Made by a program: the position numbers and the translations under genes. Source: Cadophora sp. MPI-SDFR-AT-0126 (taxonomy: Eukaryota > Ascomycota > Leotiomycetes > Helotiales > Ploettnerulaceae). Taken from it: a DNA stretch of 64,000 nucleotides. Shown one piece after another: positions 50,722-61,148 of this stretch; the first letter of the stretch is position 1; each line of letters opens with the position of its first letter. The stretch is taken from contig JAGMVK010000005.1 in the NCBI GenBank assembly GCA_020747065.1, forward strand, positions 2,604,001 to 2,668,000, given 5' to 3'. The notes beneath the pieces were generated by a model. It made no database searches, had not been told where the DNA came from, and saw nothing but the letters and a program-made list of their open reading frames with translations.

Positions 50722-51857
50722 AATGAACACACTCAACTATTGGCAGTTTGTTTGGAAAGAAGACTGTTGATCCTAACGCAGAAGTTGAAGGGGCAGAACA
50801 GTCTTGAGGCAGCCAGAACAGCGCTCACTGTTCTATAACCAGCCAGAAAATGTCAACAAAACTGCCCAGTTCTGGGTCAAGCATCTGTACTCCGAGCCGT
50901 CTGTCTGCAAGAGCTTTATGAACGAAAGGCTATCCAGCAAATCTACTTGTACGCTGTGTAAGTCATCACTCTAACCAATGCCCTGCGATGTTGCCTTTCA
51001 CTTTCTGATGCACCACACCGCGCCGGAGCTCTGGTTCCACAATACATGGCAATGGCAGACTGGTTTGATCGTGAGGACCTGCGGCAAGGCTTCAATCCTT
51101 TGGCTTCTGCCGAACAACTCCACCAACGATTCAGTGCCACTCCCGATGGCACATGGAAAGTGTCCTTGGCAGCGATTTCACCTCATCACTGCAGTGCTCT
51201 TCATCAACTGCCAGGTTGGTGAAGAGCATCTGGACCAAGTTTACCATTGGATGTGAAGAAGGTTGGTGGAAACACTGTCGCCCATATCGAGGGGTGCTAC
51301 CAGTTGAAAGCCCATGCCGAGGAAAGCATGAAGCGGTGGCTCCAGGAAGTCATCCATCCATTCGCTTTGTATGTACCCAAGCAGATTCGCACATTGAGAT
51401 CTTGTACTAATGAACACACAGAGACATGTTCTTACAGTTCCAGGAGCTACCCCAATTTCTCGATGCCATCCACGCCAACACCATCACTGCCCTAGTGAAA
51501 TGGTTCCGAGCCAAGATCGTTGCAGATGGAGGGTGGAAGCTGTACCACTGTTTGCGAAAGCCATGGGGAAAGGCCATTTACATTGATTCCATCATGCACA
51601 AAGGTTCGGGAACTACGGAAGCTGAAAAGCTTTACTTCGCAAACTGTCGAAAGTGGATCGCCCTCTTCGTAGCAAGCGCATGCGCGTCAGTCTATCGAAA
51701 CTGTGTGCAGATGAGGAAGTCGCAGTTGGAGCCGGCACTTCTCTGGCGGCAGGTTAGAAAGACGATCGAGAGTCTACCTTGCTCGAACAATGTTCAGCAA
51801 CTGAACTTAAAGTTCGACAGACTGCCTGTCACTGCTGCATTCGGTAAGAGAACCTAG
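50722..51857 (+). pseudogene. Orphan gene broken by frame changes
   Basis: An ATG at 50722 in a classic leader context starts a short frame that stops after 16 codons. Adjacent frames carry protein-like text. One reads LFGKKTVDPNAEVEGAEQS at about 50750-50810. Another reads RQPEQRSLFYNQPENVN from about 50812. A later block, KVGGNTVAHIEGCYQLKAHAEE, joins across an intron at 51373-51421 (GTATGT...CACAG) to DMFLQFQELPQFLDAIHANT, and that frame runs to 51857. The first two blocks appear to be separated by one missing base near 50807. I could not join the first and last blocks in frame. No domain is recognised. The last block looks like a soluble helical protein. Either a decayed gene or sequence errors would explain the pattern. 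Confidence 0.4.
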
Positions 51858-52972
51858 GTTGTTGGTCGTGCCGCAGGTCATGACTACGGAATCATCGGCA
51901 GTAATAATGAGTTTGACTAGAAATGGAAGAGAGGGCGGATCTTGCAGGTGCGGCGGTATAGGAAGAGAAGTTTGCAAGTTGGGTGGTGACATTTCTGGCG
52001 ATAGCATGATATCGAGGTTTGCGTTCAGGAGGCCGGTCCGGTTTCTTTACAATTCGCTTTTCTTTGGTGGACTATAGATTGAGGCAGGGTCACGAAAGGG
52101 GGCTTGACTAGTGGTTGACTTGAGCAAGTCATCGCTTTTCTCTCTCTTTGGATGCGATTATGACAGTGTGGTGTAATAAGGATTGCAATACACTCTATAT
52201 ACCGATAGAGCCTATACACTTTGTGGTGAATAAGTTCGTCATTTAGTCCCGATAACTTCGCTGGTACGCGCTCCACTTCAGCGGTCATTACAAGAGTGGG
52301 TAGGGAAAGTACTATAAGCCACTGAGTACTTATGGTTTTAGTATAATGGAAATATTCTTTAAGATTCGTTGAATATCTTAGTTCTTTTGAAGGCATATTA
52401 AGCTAATATCTTCATTTTTAGTATAGTCATTAGTCTAAGATCACAGCTAAGATTGCGTCAGACAAGGTCATGATTATCCGAAGTCCAATTCACGCAAATC
52501 TTACTAAAGATAATAGAAAATAAACAAACTATCTACGGCGCTGCTGTTAGGGTTTTGCTTAAACACGTGAATGCACTGAAGAAGCTTACAGATTCCTGTA
52601 GAGATAGCCTGAAGTAAAATAAAGTGCAACCCTTAGAGCAGATCCACCTCGGATGCGTTCTTGAATTACATCGTATACATTTTGGGATTCTCTGAATCTT
52701 GAATGGATTTCTCACGAAGTTCGAAGCAGAACTGATCGAGGCAATTGTTTTGGCTCGGCATCCTTGCTCCAGGTATGCTAGCAGTCAAAAATAGTCTATC
52801 AGACAACAATAAAGATTCTCATCAACTTCTTTGTGCCCCGCTCGCCCTTCTTCCAAGGAGTAACACAAAGAATGCCGTTAGTCTAGGCATAATTGCCGTA
52901 ACGAAAGAATTGCGCTCAGTCTAATGCCGTATCTTCTTATGAGTCTGAGCGATAGAAGTTAATGGAACATCT
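51858..52972. other. Intergenic, AT-rich
   Basis: About 1.1 kb. Bases 52360-52560 are strikingly AT-rich with TTAGTATAGT-like short repeats. No gene is seen. Confidence 0.4.
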
Positions 52973-53892
52973 TCAATTATTCGACCCACTGACTCCAACG
53001 AAAACCACCAGAACCGCTGCATAAGTAGCTGTTGCAATGAACACATTCTCACTCTTAGCCTGCACAATCGCTCCGAGTACGAAGCTAAACAGCACAACAG
53101 CAACGCTCACAACGATCAGACTCTTCTCCTTGCTTGCGTCAAAACTCATCACAATCATCGGAACAATGATGCTGGCCCCGCTACATAAGCTCAGAATCGT
53201 GCTGGAGATGACTCTGACAGCCGTCGAGACTTTGGTGGGTGCTCTCCCTTTCGCATAGTATGCTGGCTGGAGTTTCTTTTCGGAGGACGACCAGGTTATC
53301 CATCTGGGGAGGTGATCTAGTAAGAATTTTTGGAGCTGACTACCGAGAGAGCGAGTACTGGGTGCACTGTAGAGCCATCCATTGGAGCTATGTCCCGCAG
53401 AGAGGCCGTTGTCGCGAAGTTTTTGGGCGGTCTTGATGAACGTCTGTTCCGAAGCACCAAGCAGGTGTTCATTGATATACTCAAGGTCTTTCATCGCAGC
53501 AGCTGAGCTGATTAGTTGTATCCTATCTGAGAACGGAGCTGCGTACCCTGTTCGCGGAGCAGATATCTCAACCGTTCCAGATCATGCCATGATGCATTTG
53601 CCTCATCGAGAGTCTTTCTGCTCAGATGGTTCAGCTCTTGGCACATATGCTGAAGGCTGTAGAAGCGAAGCGTGCCATAATACGGTATCGATGGATTACT
53701 GAGATCTAGACTTGGGTCGAGATTGGCTACGTATGATGCCAGTCCTGCAAGGTAGTGCTCTGAAGGCGGCCATTCTCCATCGAAGGTAGGCTGTGAGGCG
53801 CAATCTTCTCGCACGCCATCTCCTTTGTATGTCCGATCGAACTCTTCTCGGACGACATATGAGACTCTGTCTTGCTGCGTTTGCTTTTCCAT
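52973..53892 (-). CDS. DUF6594-like membrane protein
   Basis: Two exons, 53892-53547 and 53502-52973, give 291 residues, separated by a 44-nt intron. The layout is the one common in filamentous fungi under DUF6594. A soluble N-terminal part (HYLAGLASYVANLDP, then YYGTLRFYSLQHMCQELNHLSRK) is followed by a basic linker, then hydrophobic helices near the C-terminus (STILSLCSGASIIVPMIVMSF; LIVVSVAVVLFSFVLGAIVQA). A final conserved block, NVFIATATYAAVLVVFVG, closes the protein. The central predicted helices often carry the coiled-coil-like LxxLR pattern seen here. Function is unknown. Members are numerous and often lie near HET or variable regions. No partner is evident here. Confidence 0.8.
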
Positions 53893-54164
53893 TGTAAGTG
53901 GAGGTGACGAGGTGGGACTGACGCATTTTAGTTTCAGCTAGATGCCCAGACTAGAGTGCCGAGCCGAGCTCAGGGCTTCCGGCATCCGCCAACCAAAATG
54001 AACAAAGCAATGGCACGCCAAAAAAAAAAATTGCCAACCAAACTGACAAGGTAATGGCCCGCAAAGACGACAGGAAAGATTCACGGGTTCAATGCAATAG
54101 TCCAACGGTCGCTTTTGCGGTGGAACATCTTGGATGTGGCATGGATACAACAGCCAACAGGAAG

Positions 54165-54179
54165 AAAAAAAGGCAAAAA
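54165..54179 (-). terminator. Pol III terminator downstream of tRNA-Pro
   Basis: On the minus strand a T5 run (54179-54175) and a T7 run (54171-54165) begin 15 bases after the tRNA discriminator base. They have the right form and position for RNA polymerase III termination. Confidence 0.75.
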
Positions 54180-54194
54180 GAATGACTTTCTATA

Positions 54195-54342
54195 GGGCCT
54201 AATCCGCTGCGAAATTGTTAGAACATGCTACGAAGTATATTGGGTTGAAGATTACTTACGGATCGAACCGGAGACCTCTTACATCTTTGAATCCTCTGAT
54301 GAGGAACCCAAAGCAAGAATTCTACCACTGAACTATCAGGCC
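54195..54342 (-). tRNA. tRNA-Pro(UGG) with two introns, one in the T-stem
   Basis: The gene starts with acceptor strand GGCCTGA (54342-54336), then TA, a D-arm GTTC/AGTGGTA/GAAT, and anticodon stem CTTGC with loop TTTGGG-T (anticodon UGG at 54310-54308). A 23-nt intron at 54306-54284 sits at the canonical site after position 37. The stem closes with GTAAG, then AGGTC, then T-arm TCCGG-TTCGATC-C. The T-stem is then interrupted from 54259 to 54207 and resumes CGGA, followed by TTAGGCC and discriminator C at 54195. With both introns removed the product is 72 nt, with a five-pair T-stem, a seven-pair acceptor stem (one G-U) and a C73 as expected for eukaryotic tRNA-Pro. Box A (TAGTTCAGTGG) and box B (GGTTCGATCC) are intact. 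If the second interruption is not removed, this is a tRNA pseudogene. Confidence 0.8.
54207..54259 (-). other. mRNA-type GT-AG intron inside the tRNA T-stem
   Basis: A 53-base interruption begins GTAAGT immediately after box B. It contains TTCTAAC, a fungal branch-point sequence, and ends TTTCGCAG. These are the three signals of a spliceosomal intron at normal fungal spacing. Only this exact GT-to-AG excision restores all five T-stem pairs. tRNA endonuclease would not be expected to recognise such a site. Confidence 0.65.
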
Positions 54343-56075
54343 AGACATGTTTGATGACTAGTTTTGCGTATTTGCGCCTAAGACCACTTAGCAGAAGCTA
54401 AAGTGGAGGAGGTCCGTGCTGCCAAGATTTATAATCCCGCCCACGTCTCAGCTGACTAAGCGAACCAGTGACTGCAACAGACTGTTCCCTTGGCAGTCAA
54501 TTTTGTACCTGTACGCAGATGTGGGCTTTCTGAGGATTGAAGAGCGTGTAAGGGCATGTAGTTGGGCCCGCTTTATTTTTGCCTGCCCTTGCACGGATTG
54601 GTTCCTCTAGCATCACAACCCATATGGTACTTTGTCATGACCAATGTCACATTACTTCAGTAATCTATTCCAAGAACTAGATATAATTTCTTGGACTAGC
54701 TCCCTAATCTCTGGCCACATAAGCCGCCCATCCGTTGGGGCAATGTGACGCAGCATCGCTACAGCAGAGATAAAGACGTTCTCAACTCATCTCAATATTC
54801 TACTCGTATTCGCTCTGCCTGAGCTGAGTATACTTTTCGTCTCGCTTTCAGGAACGCAGGCATTCTCCAACAGCAAAGTTTTCGACGGTCTTGAAATAGA
54901 GATTGACACGGGGACTAGGTTGTGGTCGTCAATGGTGGTAAATCTGATGTGTATCGTGCACTGAAGAGCTACGATCACACTGTGGCCAATGTATCGAGCC
55001 CTTCCACATGATCAAAGACGACTGGGATGAGTGTGCCGGCTCAAAAGGTCATTTCCATTCAACACACAAAAGAGACGGCTCGATCGACATAGGCGAGGAG
55101 GAATTCAGCGGCTTCTACCAATCCAGAACAGCTCGTCAGGCACTGGCTGATCATCTGAAAGATCCTGGCCATTATTCTGCGATATCTTCGTAATGACGCC
55201 GTCCGTCGCAGTGTTGAGTCCTAAAAGATCAAGTGGCAGGTGGATATGTCTTCTGGCATCTAAATATCAGCGTGGAGATTGAAAGGATGGAAATTTTTGT
55301 TCCGTGCAGGTTATTTGGTTCTGTGCTATTATTTTGTCGGACTACTTCTATTTCATACAAAAGCTGACGTGCATTTGGTAAGCTATGTCATCGGGGATAT
55401 GCTCCCATTCAGCATATGATATGAGAAGGGGAGAGAGATGTACTGTCCCACGAGGAAATAAAATTTCCATTCATCAAGAAGTCTGCGGTTCTTGAGCCAG
55501 AATATATTCATATCGGATGGAATTGGACCTACATGCCTTGCTCCTTCCCAACTGAGAGCTTGAATCCCGTTTCGCACAGACATCAACTCGGCTTTCTTTC
55601 GGGCTGAATTGTATCTCTCCTTCTTTCTCTCCATAAAACCGAATGACCTGTTACTCAATTCCAAGATATTGAGCTTATGTCAACTATCTCATCAAGAGTG
55701 GGATGTGCTTGACCATGTCATCGGGTTTGACGGATGGCGTCAAGTGGAACCCCGACCTCGGAAACTGGCTCGAACTCCGGCGTTGAGTTCACCACCCAAG
55801 ATCAGCCGGGTAGCTATCAAGCTATCTTCTTGACAGACTTCAGGATCTCTTCAGCATCATTCGAGCTTCTAGCTTTGCTCTACATTTTTCTTTTCCTAAG
55901 GGCGTCAACTCCGAGACTAAAAAGCTCCTCTATCCCGAAAGTACCCCGCTCTTCCCGCTCTGTGCGATCCGGGCACGTGATAAAGCAACTTCATCTTTGT
56001 TCCTTTTGATGGTATCTTAGGACAATAATTAACAGAAATTTTGGTTTCCACACTCTGAAGATTTAGATATTCAAG
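54343..56075. other. 1.7 kb interval upstream of the tRNA
   Basis: No convincing gene. A 61-codon ATG-led ORF at 55008-55193 (plus) has no recognisable motif. No other tRNA was found. Confidence 0.4.
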
Positions 56076-57483
56076 ATGGCTTATCTCTTGGCTGGCGTGG
56101 CCATCATCGTTGGTCTCATTTCTTATCTCGGGCTGACGAGCTCGAAGAATACCGGAAGGTCTTCGAGAAAGGCTCAACAGGCAATAGCTATGAGAGAGGC
56201 TTTCAGGTCTTTAGAGAAGCAGAACGGATCTACCAAGAAATTACCGGCATCAGCAAACAAGGTACACACTTCACAAGACGAGTGTATATCAGAGCTAACC
56301 TTCATCAAGAACTCCGATGCCTCGAGAATTAGCCAGGTAAGCAGCCTTTGCCGAGATGAAGAACAAAACTCATTCTACACAGCTCTGGATCTACCCCATC
56401 AAATCCATCCGAGGTTGTCAAGTCTCCAGCGCAGTCCTAACCCAAGAAGGATTCTATCTCGACAGGCGCTTCATGCTCCTGAAAGATCACGGCGAAACGC
56501 CTCAAAAGTTCGAGAACATGCACATTGCCAAGTTTGCCACCATGTGTCTTTTTCACCCCTCCATCCAAGACAACAATAAATTGATAGTCACCTATCAACC
56601 TCCAGGTTCAAAGTCCAGCGACAAAGCTGACTCGATCGAAATCCCGTTCGAGCCAGAATCTCTGAAGAAGCTTGAGAAATTGCCCGTGGTGATGCATTCT
56701 AGTCCCACCACAGGGTTCAACATGGGATCGAAATATAATGACTGGTTTTCCGAACGCTTTGGGTTCAAAGTCATCCTTGCGTACTGGGGCGGGAACCCTC
56801 GACCCGTTCTAGGCAATCTTCCTGGTAAACCTGCAAACCAAGGTCCGAAATACAGCAATGCTGTTACAAAAGTCCTCAGCTCTGTTCCGATCATTGGGCC
56901 TATGCTTGAGCAAGATGACGAAGTTATCGCGTTCAATGATTGTGCACCTTACCTCGTCATCAACGAATCCTCTGTTGCAGACGTATCGACTCGGTTGCCT
57001 GAAGATGTGGAAATGGATCTCTCGAAATTCCGCGCCAATGTCGTGATTAGCGGCTCATCAGCTGCTGCATACTCTGAGGACTACTGGGGGGAGTTGACTT
57101 TAAGCAGCAGTAGCGAAAAGCAGAAAGAGTCTGAAGGGGAAAAGGGGGAGTCTAAGATCATCCTGACAGGCAACTGTGGACGATGCAACAGTCTTAACGT
57201 GGATTACCACACTGGGGAGAGTGGTACTGGGAGGGATGGTCAAGTGTTGAAGCTTTTACAGAAAGATAGGCGGGTTGACCTGGGGACAAAATACAGTCCT
57301 ATTTTTGGACGGTATGGTTTTGTTAAAAGGGGGGACGAGGGGAGGGTAGTGAGTGTGGGGGATGAGGTTGTGGTTAGTAGGATCAATGAGGAGAGGACGA
57401 AGTTTTGTGAGCTGTCTTTACGATCCTGTTCGATGCTGAGATATACTAACATCCTCATAGATTGGCCAGGTCTTTCTACTTGA
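56076..57483 (+). CDS. Membrane-anchored MOSC-domain protein, mARC-like
   Basis: Exons 56076-56336, 56383-57406 and 57461-57483 give 435 residues. A further in-frame 48-nt intron at 56262-56309 (GTACAC...CTAAC...CAAG) may be removed, giving 419. An N-terminal membrane anchor (LLAGVAIIVGLISYLGL) precedes the MOSC N-terminal beta-barrel motif LWIYPIKSIRG and the GFYLDRRFMLL strand. The MOSC core follows, with DCAPYLVINESS and GNCGRCNSLNVD. The Cys of CGRC (about residue 355) matches the molybdenum-ligand cysteine of mARC and MOSC proteins. The WPGLS end is family-typical. mARC enzymes reduce N-hydroxylated compounds at the outer mitochondrial membrane together with cytochrome b5 and its reductase. 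That location and activity are inferred from the family. Confidence 0.88.
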
Positions 57484-58090
57484 TTTTCAACGTCTCAACA
57501 TTCAACATTTACGCTAGAAGTCCGACTTTTGTTGTCTTTCAAAGCTCAACCACTTCGCTTAGATATATCTAACCTGTTGCATGGCGATGCGAAGTTCCAC
57601 ACTTCGATAAGACTACGAGACCTACGTGCCTTCATACCACTCCTTTCAATCAAATATATCTCTATATTCTTCATAAAATTTCTTACTAGGTGAGTCTCAC
57701 AGCGAGGATTTAATTCCGCACTCCCTTACGCTCGCTACTGTACCCCGCAATCCACCATCCGGGACGACCCCGCATCCTCTCCTGGACCATCCGGAGTTTT
57801 CCTAACTTTGCTTGACAGCATGCCAAAAAACCTCTCGGTCATATCAACCCGTGAATTTCGACTGATGGCTTGCAACGGCATTATGCTGTGTAGCTTTTGC
57901 CCAGCCTTATTCTTGGCGGATGTGCTACTCATTCCGCTGCCTTCAGCATAATCATCTTGGGGTCAGTTACCAGTACTGCAAGATATACTTACTTGCAGAA
58001 ACCTCAAATATCTAGCCTCTTAAACATCCTCTCAAGACCAGCACGAATAGACAGCACCCAGATAGGCCATCCACCTAGCAGCTTAGCCAA
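57484..58090. other. Intergenic, GST promoter side
   Basis: About 600 bases upstream of the GST start. No gene is recognised. Confidence 0.45.
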
Positions 58091-58904
58091 ATGTCTCAAC
58101 CAAACCCGCACCCAAAACTGCACCTCCACACCTACTTCCGCTCCTCCTGCAGCGCCCGCGTCCGAACAGCACTCCACCTCAAAGGCCTCACCTCCTCCCC
58201 CTACCTAACATACACCTACATCCCGCTCCTCACCTCCGCCCAGCTCTCTCCCTCCTACACATCCCTCAATCCCAGCGCCAGCGTCCCAACCCTCACGCTG
58301 ACCACCCCTTCAAACGAGAAAATCGTAATCCGACAATCCGTCGCCATCCTCGAGTTCCTAGAAGAGTACTTCTCGGGTCCTGAGACACTGAAGTTGTTGC
58401 CGCCTGTGAGTGATTCCGTGGGGAGGGCGCGGGTGAGAGAGTTGGTGGGTATTGTGGCGTGTGATACTCAGCCTGTTACGAATTTGAGGGTTTTGAAGAG
58501 GGTTAAATCGATTGTTGGAGATGGTGGGGATGAAGCGATGAAAGAATGGGCGAAGGAGTTTATGGGTAAGGGGCTAGAGGCGTATGATAAGGTTGCGGAG
58601 GGGTATGCAGGAGTGTATAGTGTTGGCAATGAGATATCGATGGCCGATGTTTGTCTTGCGCCGGCGGTGGAGGGGGCGATGAGGTAGTGAGTGTGATTGT
58701 TCTTTGATTTCTTTGAATTTTCTAGGGGTTATATTCTTCTTAAGGGTCAATGCTGATTCGGAATTCGTTTGTTACAGCGGCGTTGATGTCGGGAGGTTGG
58801 AGACTGTTTGGAGGGTCTATAATGCGGTGAAAGGACTTGAGGCTTTCAAGCAGGGAGACTGGAGACATCAGGACGATACACCGGGGGAGTTCAGGGTTGA
58901 CTGA
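58091..58904 (+). CDS. Zeta-class GST, maleylacetoacetate isomerase-like
   Basis: Exons 58091-58686 and 58778-58904 give 240 residues. The intron is 91 nt, and the join yields AMRYGVDVGRL, a conserved zeta-GST segment. The thioredoxin-like N-domain carries YFRSSCSARVRTALHLKG. The SSCSxxVR loop is the glutathione-binding active-site signature of zeta GSTs and MaiA. VPTLTL and RQSVAILEFLEE complete the glutathione site, and CDTQPVTNLRVLK follows in the helical domain. Maleylacetoacetate isomerase converts maleylacetoacetate to fumarylacetoacetate in phenylalanine, tyrosine and homogentisate breakdown, and zeta GSTs also dehalogenate small acids. It is convergent with the dioxygenase 170 bases away. 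No other tyrosine-pathway genes (homogentisate dioxygenase, fumarylacetoacetase) are in the window, so the exact pathway is open. Confidence 0.92.
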
Positions 58905-59076
58905 TGAGTGATGAGAGGAAAATAACGAGAATAAGATGGTATACGAACCCGTTTAAAGTCAGTATACATTGCAATGAGTTGTCCCAAACCAAATTTGGCC
59001 CTGAAGAATTGGAACCAAAAGAACGTTGACGACTTCTTGATAACGTCTCGTCTAAAAACCCTCCCATCCCTCCATC

Positions 59077-60342
59077 TCAAGAAGTCATATCAAATCCCAC
59101 CTTCACATCCCCCCTATCATTCTCTCCCCAAGCCGTACTACTATCATCATGCACCGTCGTCCTCCTCATATCCCTCTTCCACACGCCCTCGAAGCTCCCT
59201 CCACCTGCCCTATGCATCACACACCTATTATCCCAAATCACCAAATCGCCCACCCCTTTCCACTCCACCTCACACACGCCCTCTGCCCTAATAGCCCACT
59301 TCATACATCCCTCAAGCACATCCCTACTCTCCTGTTCCCCCACACCAACAATATGATGTGCATGCGCACCAACATACAAATTCATCCTCTCGCTCGGCTC
59401 ATGTTTCTGCAGCACTTTGTGCAATGCCATTTTATGCGCCGTGGGATCTAGATCGGCGAAGAAAGTTGGAGATCCGAGCTTGCGGCTGTGGAAGAGGGAG
59501 TGGGCGGCGGTGTAGTTTTGCGTTTCGAGTTGGTGTTTGAGGGGGGAGGGGAGGGTATCGTAGGCGTGGCGAGTGTCCGCGAAGAAGGTGGAGCCGCCGG
59601 TTCCTGGCGGAGGGATGGTATGTGCGAGGAGGAGGGAGAAGGAGGCGCGGCGGGGATTAAAAGAGGAGTCGATGTGCCAGAGAGTGTTGCCCTACGTAGG
59701 ATTGTTGGTATATAAATGATATCCCAGAATATCTCTGCACCTGAAAGGAAGAGATCTCATTCCTGTTGACAAAATAAACGATGAAGAAGGGAAAGTATCA
59801 GAAGACAAAAAGGGTGCATTAACATCTCGAGCGAAGCGAAAGGAGAGAAAGCAGATAAACAAACCTTGTTGTAATGCGCTCTCTGACTATCAAGCTTCAC
59901 AACCTCCCCATTATCATCAATATTCCCTGCATCAAAAAGCTCCAGGTACGGGAACTTCGGTTTCCGTCCCCCCGTCAAGTACGGCTTGATGTCATCTAAA
60001 TCGCCGAAAAGACGTGAGAATTCGACATGGTGAGTGTCGTCTAAGCCCGTGGTGCGGAAGACGCAGACGCCGTACTGGGTTGAGTGTTAGACATGCTCAA
60101 ATATTGGAGGGATGTGAAGTGAGAGTGTGGACGATAAAGTGGAGTAGGAACTTGGGGGAAAGCTTGTGAGGGGATGAGGAAAGGGAATCATGTACTTTTG
60201 CCATTGCATCTTTAATTTCAGAGAATACATCTGGTTCGACTGGTTTTGAGAAATCAACCCCTTGAATCTCAGCTACGAAGGTAGGGTGGAGTTCTTTGAT
60301 GGTGATGTGTTGGAAGTTTGGTTCTGTGAGACGACCCGGCAT
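59077..60342 (-). CDS. TauD/TfdA-type Fe(II)/2-oxoglutarate dioxygenase
   Basis: Exons 60342-60196, 60074-59865 and 59691-59077 give 323 residues. Exon 1 could be one base off. The second intron is long (173 nt). The iron-binding facial triad is visible: WHIDSSF supplies His and Asp, and NRCVMHRAGG supplies the distal His. RRTTVHD gives the 2-oxoglutarate-binding Arg. The N-terminal block ELHPTFVAEIQGVDFSKP and YGVCVFRTTGLDDTHHVEFSRLFG are typical of the 2,4-D/alpha-ketoglutarate (TfdA) and taurine dioxygenase group, and the WHIDSSF form leans towards TfdA-like fungal enzymes. Such enzymes hydroxylate carbon next to sulfonate, ether or carboxylate groups. It neighbours a GST and a dienelactone hydrolase, which suggests catabolism of an aromatic or ether compound. 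The substrate is unknown. Confidence 0.9.
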
Positions 60343-61148
60343 TTTGTTTGAGTAGTGGCAAGATTAAAATCAAACTTGAAAGAGCTTCGACTGCTCTGAA
60401 CTCACGTACCTTCTGGGTTCTCATCCATGATATCCGGCTTTATTACTTGTGAGGGGTAATATGCTGTAGTTATCCTAATGTTGATCTCGGGGAGACGGCC
60501 CCACAAAGTGCGGGGAGGAAGCTCAAGGGCCCTGGGGGCTCTGGGGAAGATCTACCCCGGATTCTGACAGCAGCCTGCGGGCATGGATAGACAGCTCCTC
60601 AAAAATCGTGGACCTTATTGAAATCCCACTCGGGAAGTAGACATCCGTCGATTGATCCAGCTCGGTCATTTTAGCTGAGAAACGCAGCATGATATCCCTC
60701 GAAGGGCACATACTACGCAGTAGTTTGAAAAAAACCACCACAGACAATCTAAGAATAATCATCGCCCACCGCAGCCTCGTCGAAACTTCTCGGACTCTGT
60801 GGTGTTCTAACGAAATCGCCAAGAATTATTCCCGTTGAGCCATGCCAAGGTTGCTGTACCTTGACGTGTTCGTGTAATTCCTGCGAGAAAGATTACCTAG
60901 TCTCAAAATTTGTTTATTGAACGAAAAGTTGTGAGGAAGAAATATGGGCTTCAGGATTTGGATTTTCAAGGTATGCAGGCAAAAGACCCATCCATGAAGC
61001 AGAGAATAAGGGCTGGGCTGTAAGATAGTCAGCAAGAACAATATTATGCCGAGTGTCTTTGGAAAGGCGTAGCCTTGAAGAAGAACATAAGACTTGAAAC
61101 CTTCCGTAGCTCCAACTTATTTATCGACACGGTCATCGTCCTGAAACC
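60343..61148. promoter_or_regulatory. Divergent intergenic region (dioxygenase / dienelactone hydrolase)
   Basis: About 800 bases between two outward-pointing starts. A minus-strand open frame at 60523-60822 begins with TTG and has no recognisable domain, so I do not call it a gene. A shared promoter is plausible. Confidence 0.4.

Noticed and set aside
55008..55193. 61-codon ATG-led ORF
   Set aside because: Too short and without a motif or homolog I recognise. Left as intergenic.
60523..60822. 99-codon minus-strand frame with a hydrophobic segment
   Set aside because: It starts at TTG, has no upstream ATG, and lies in a divergent promoter.
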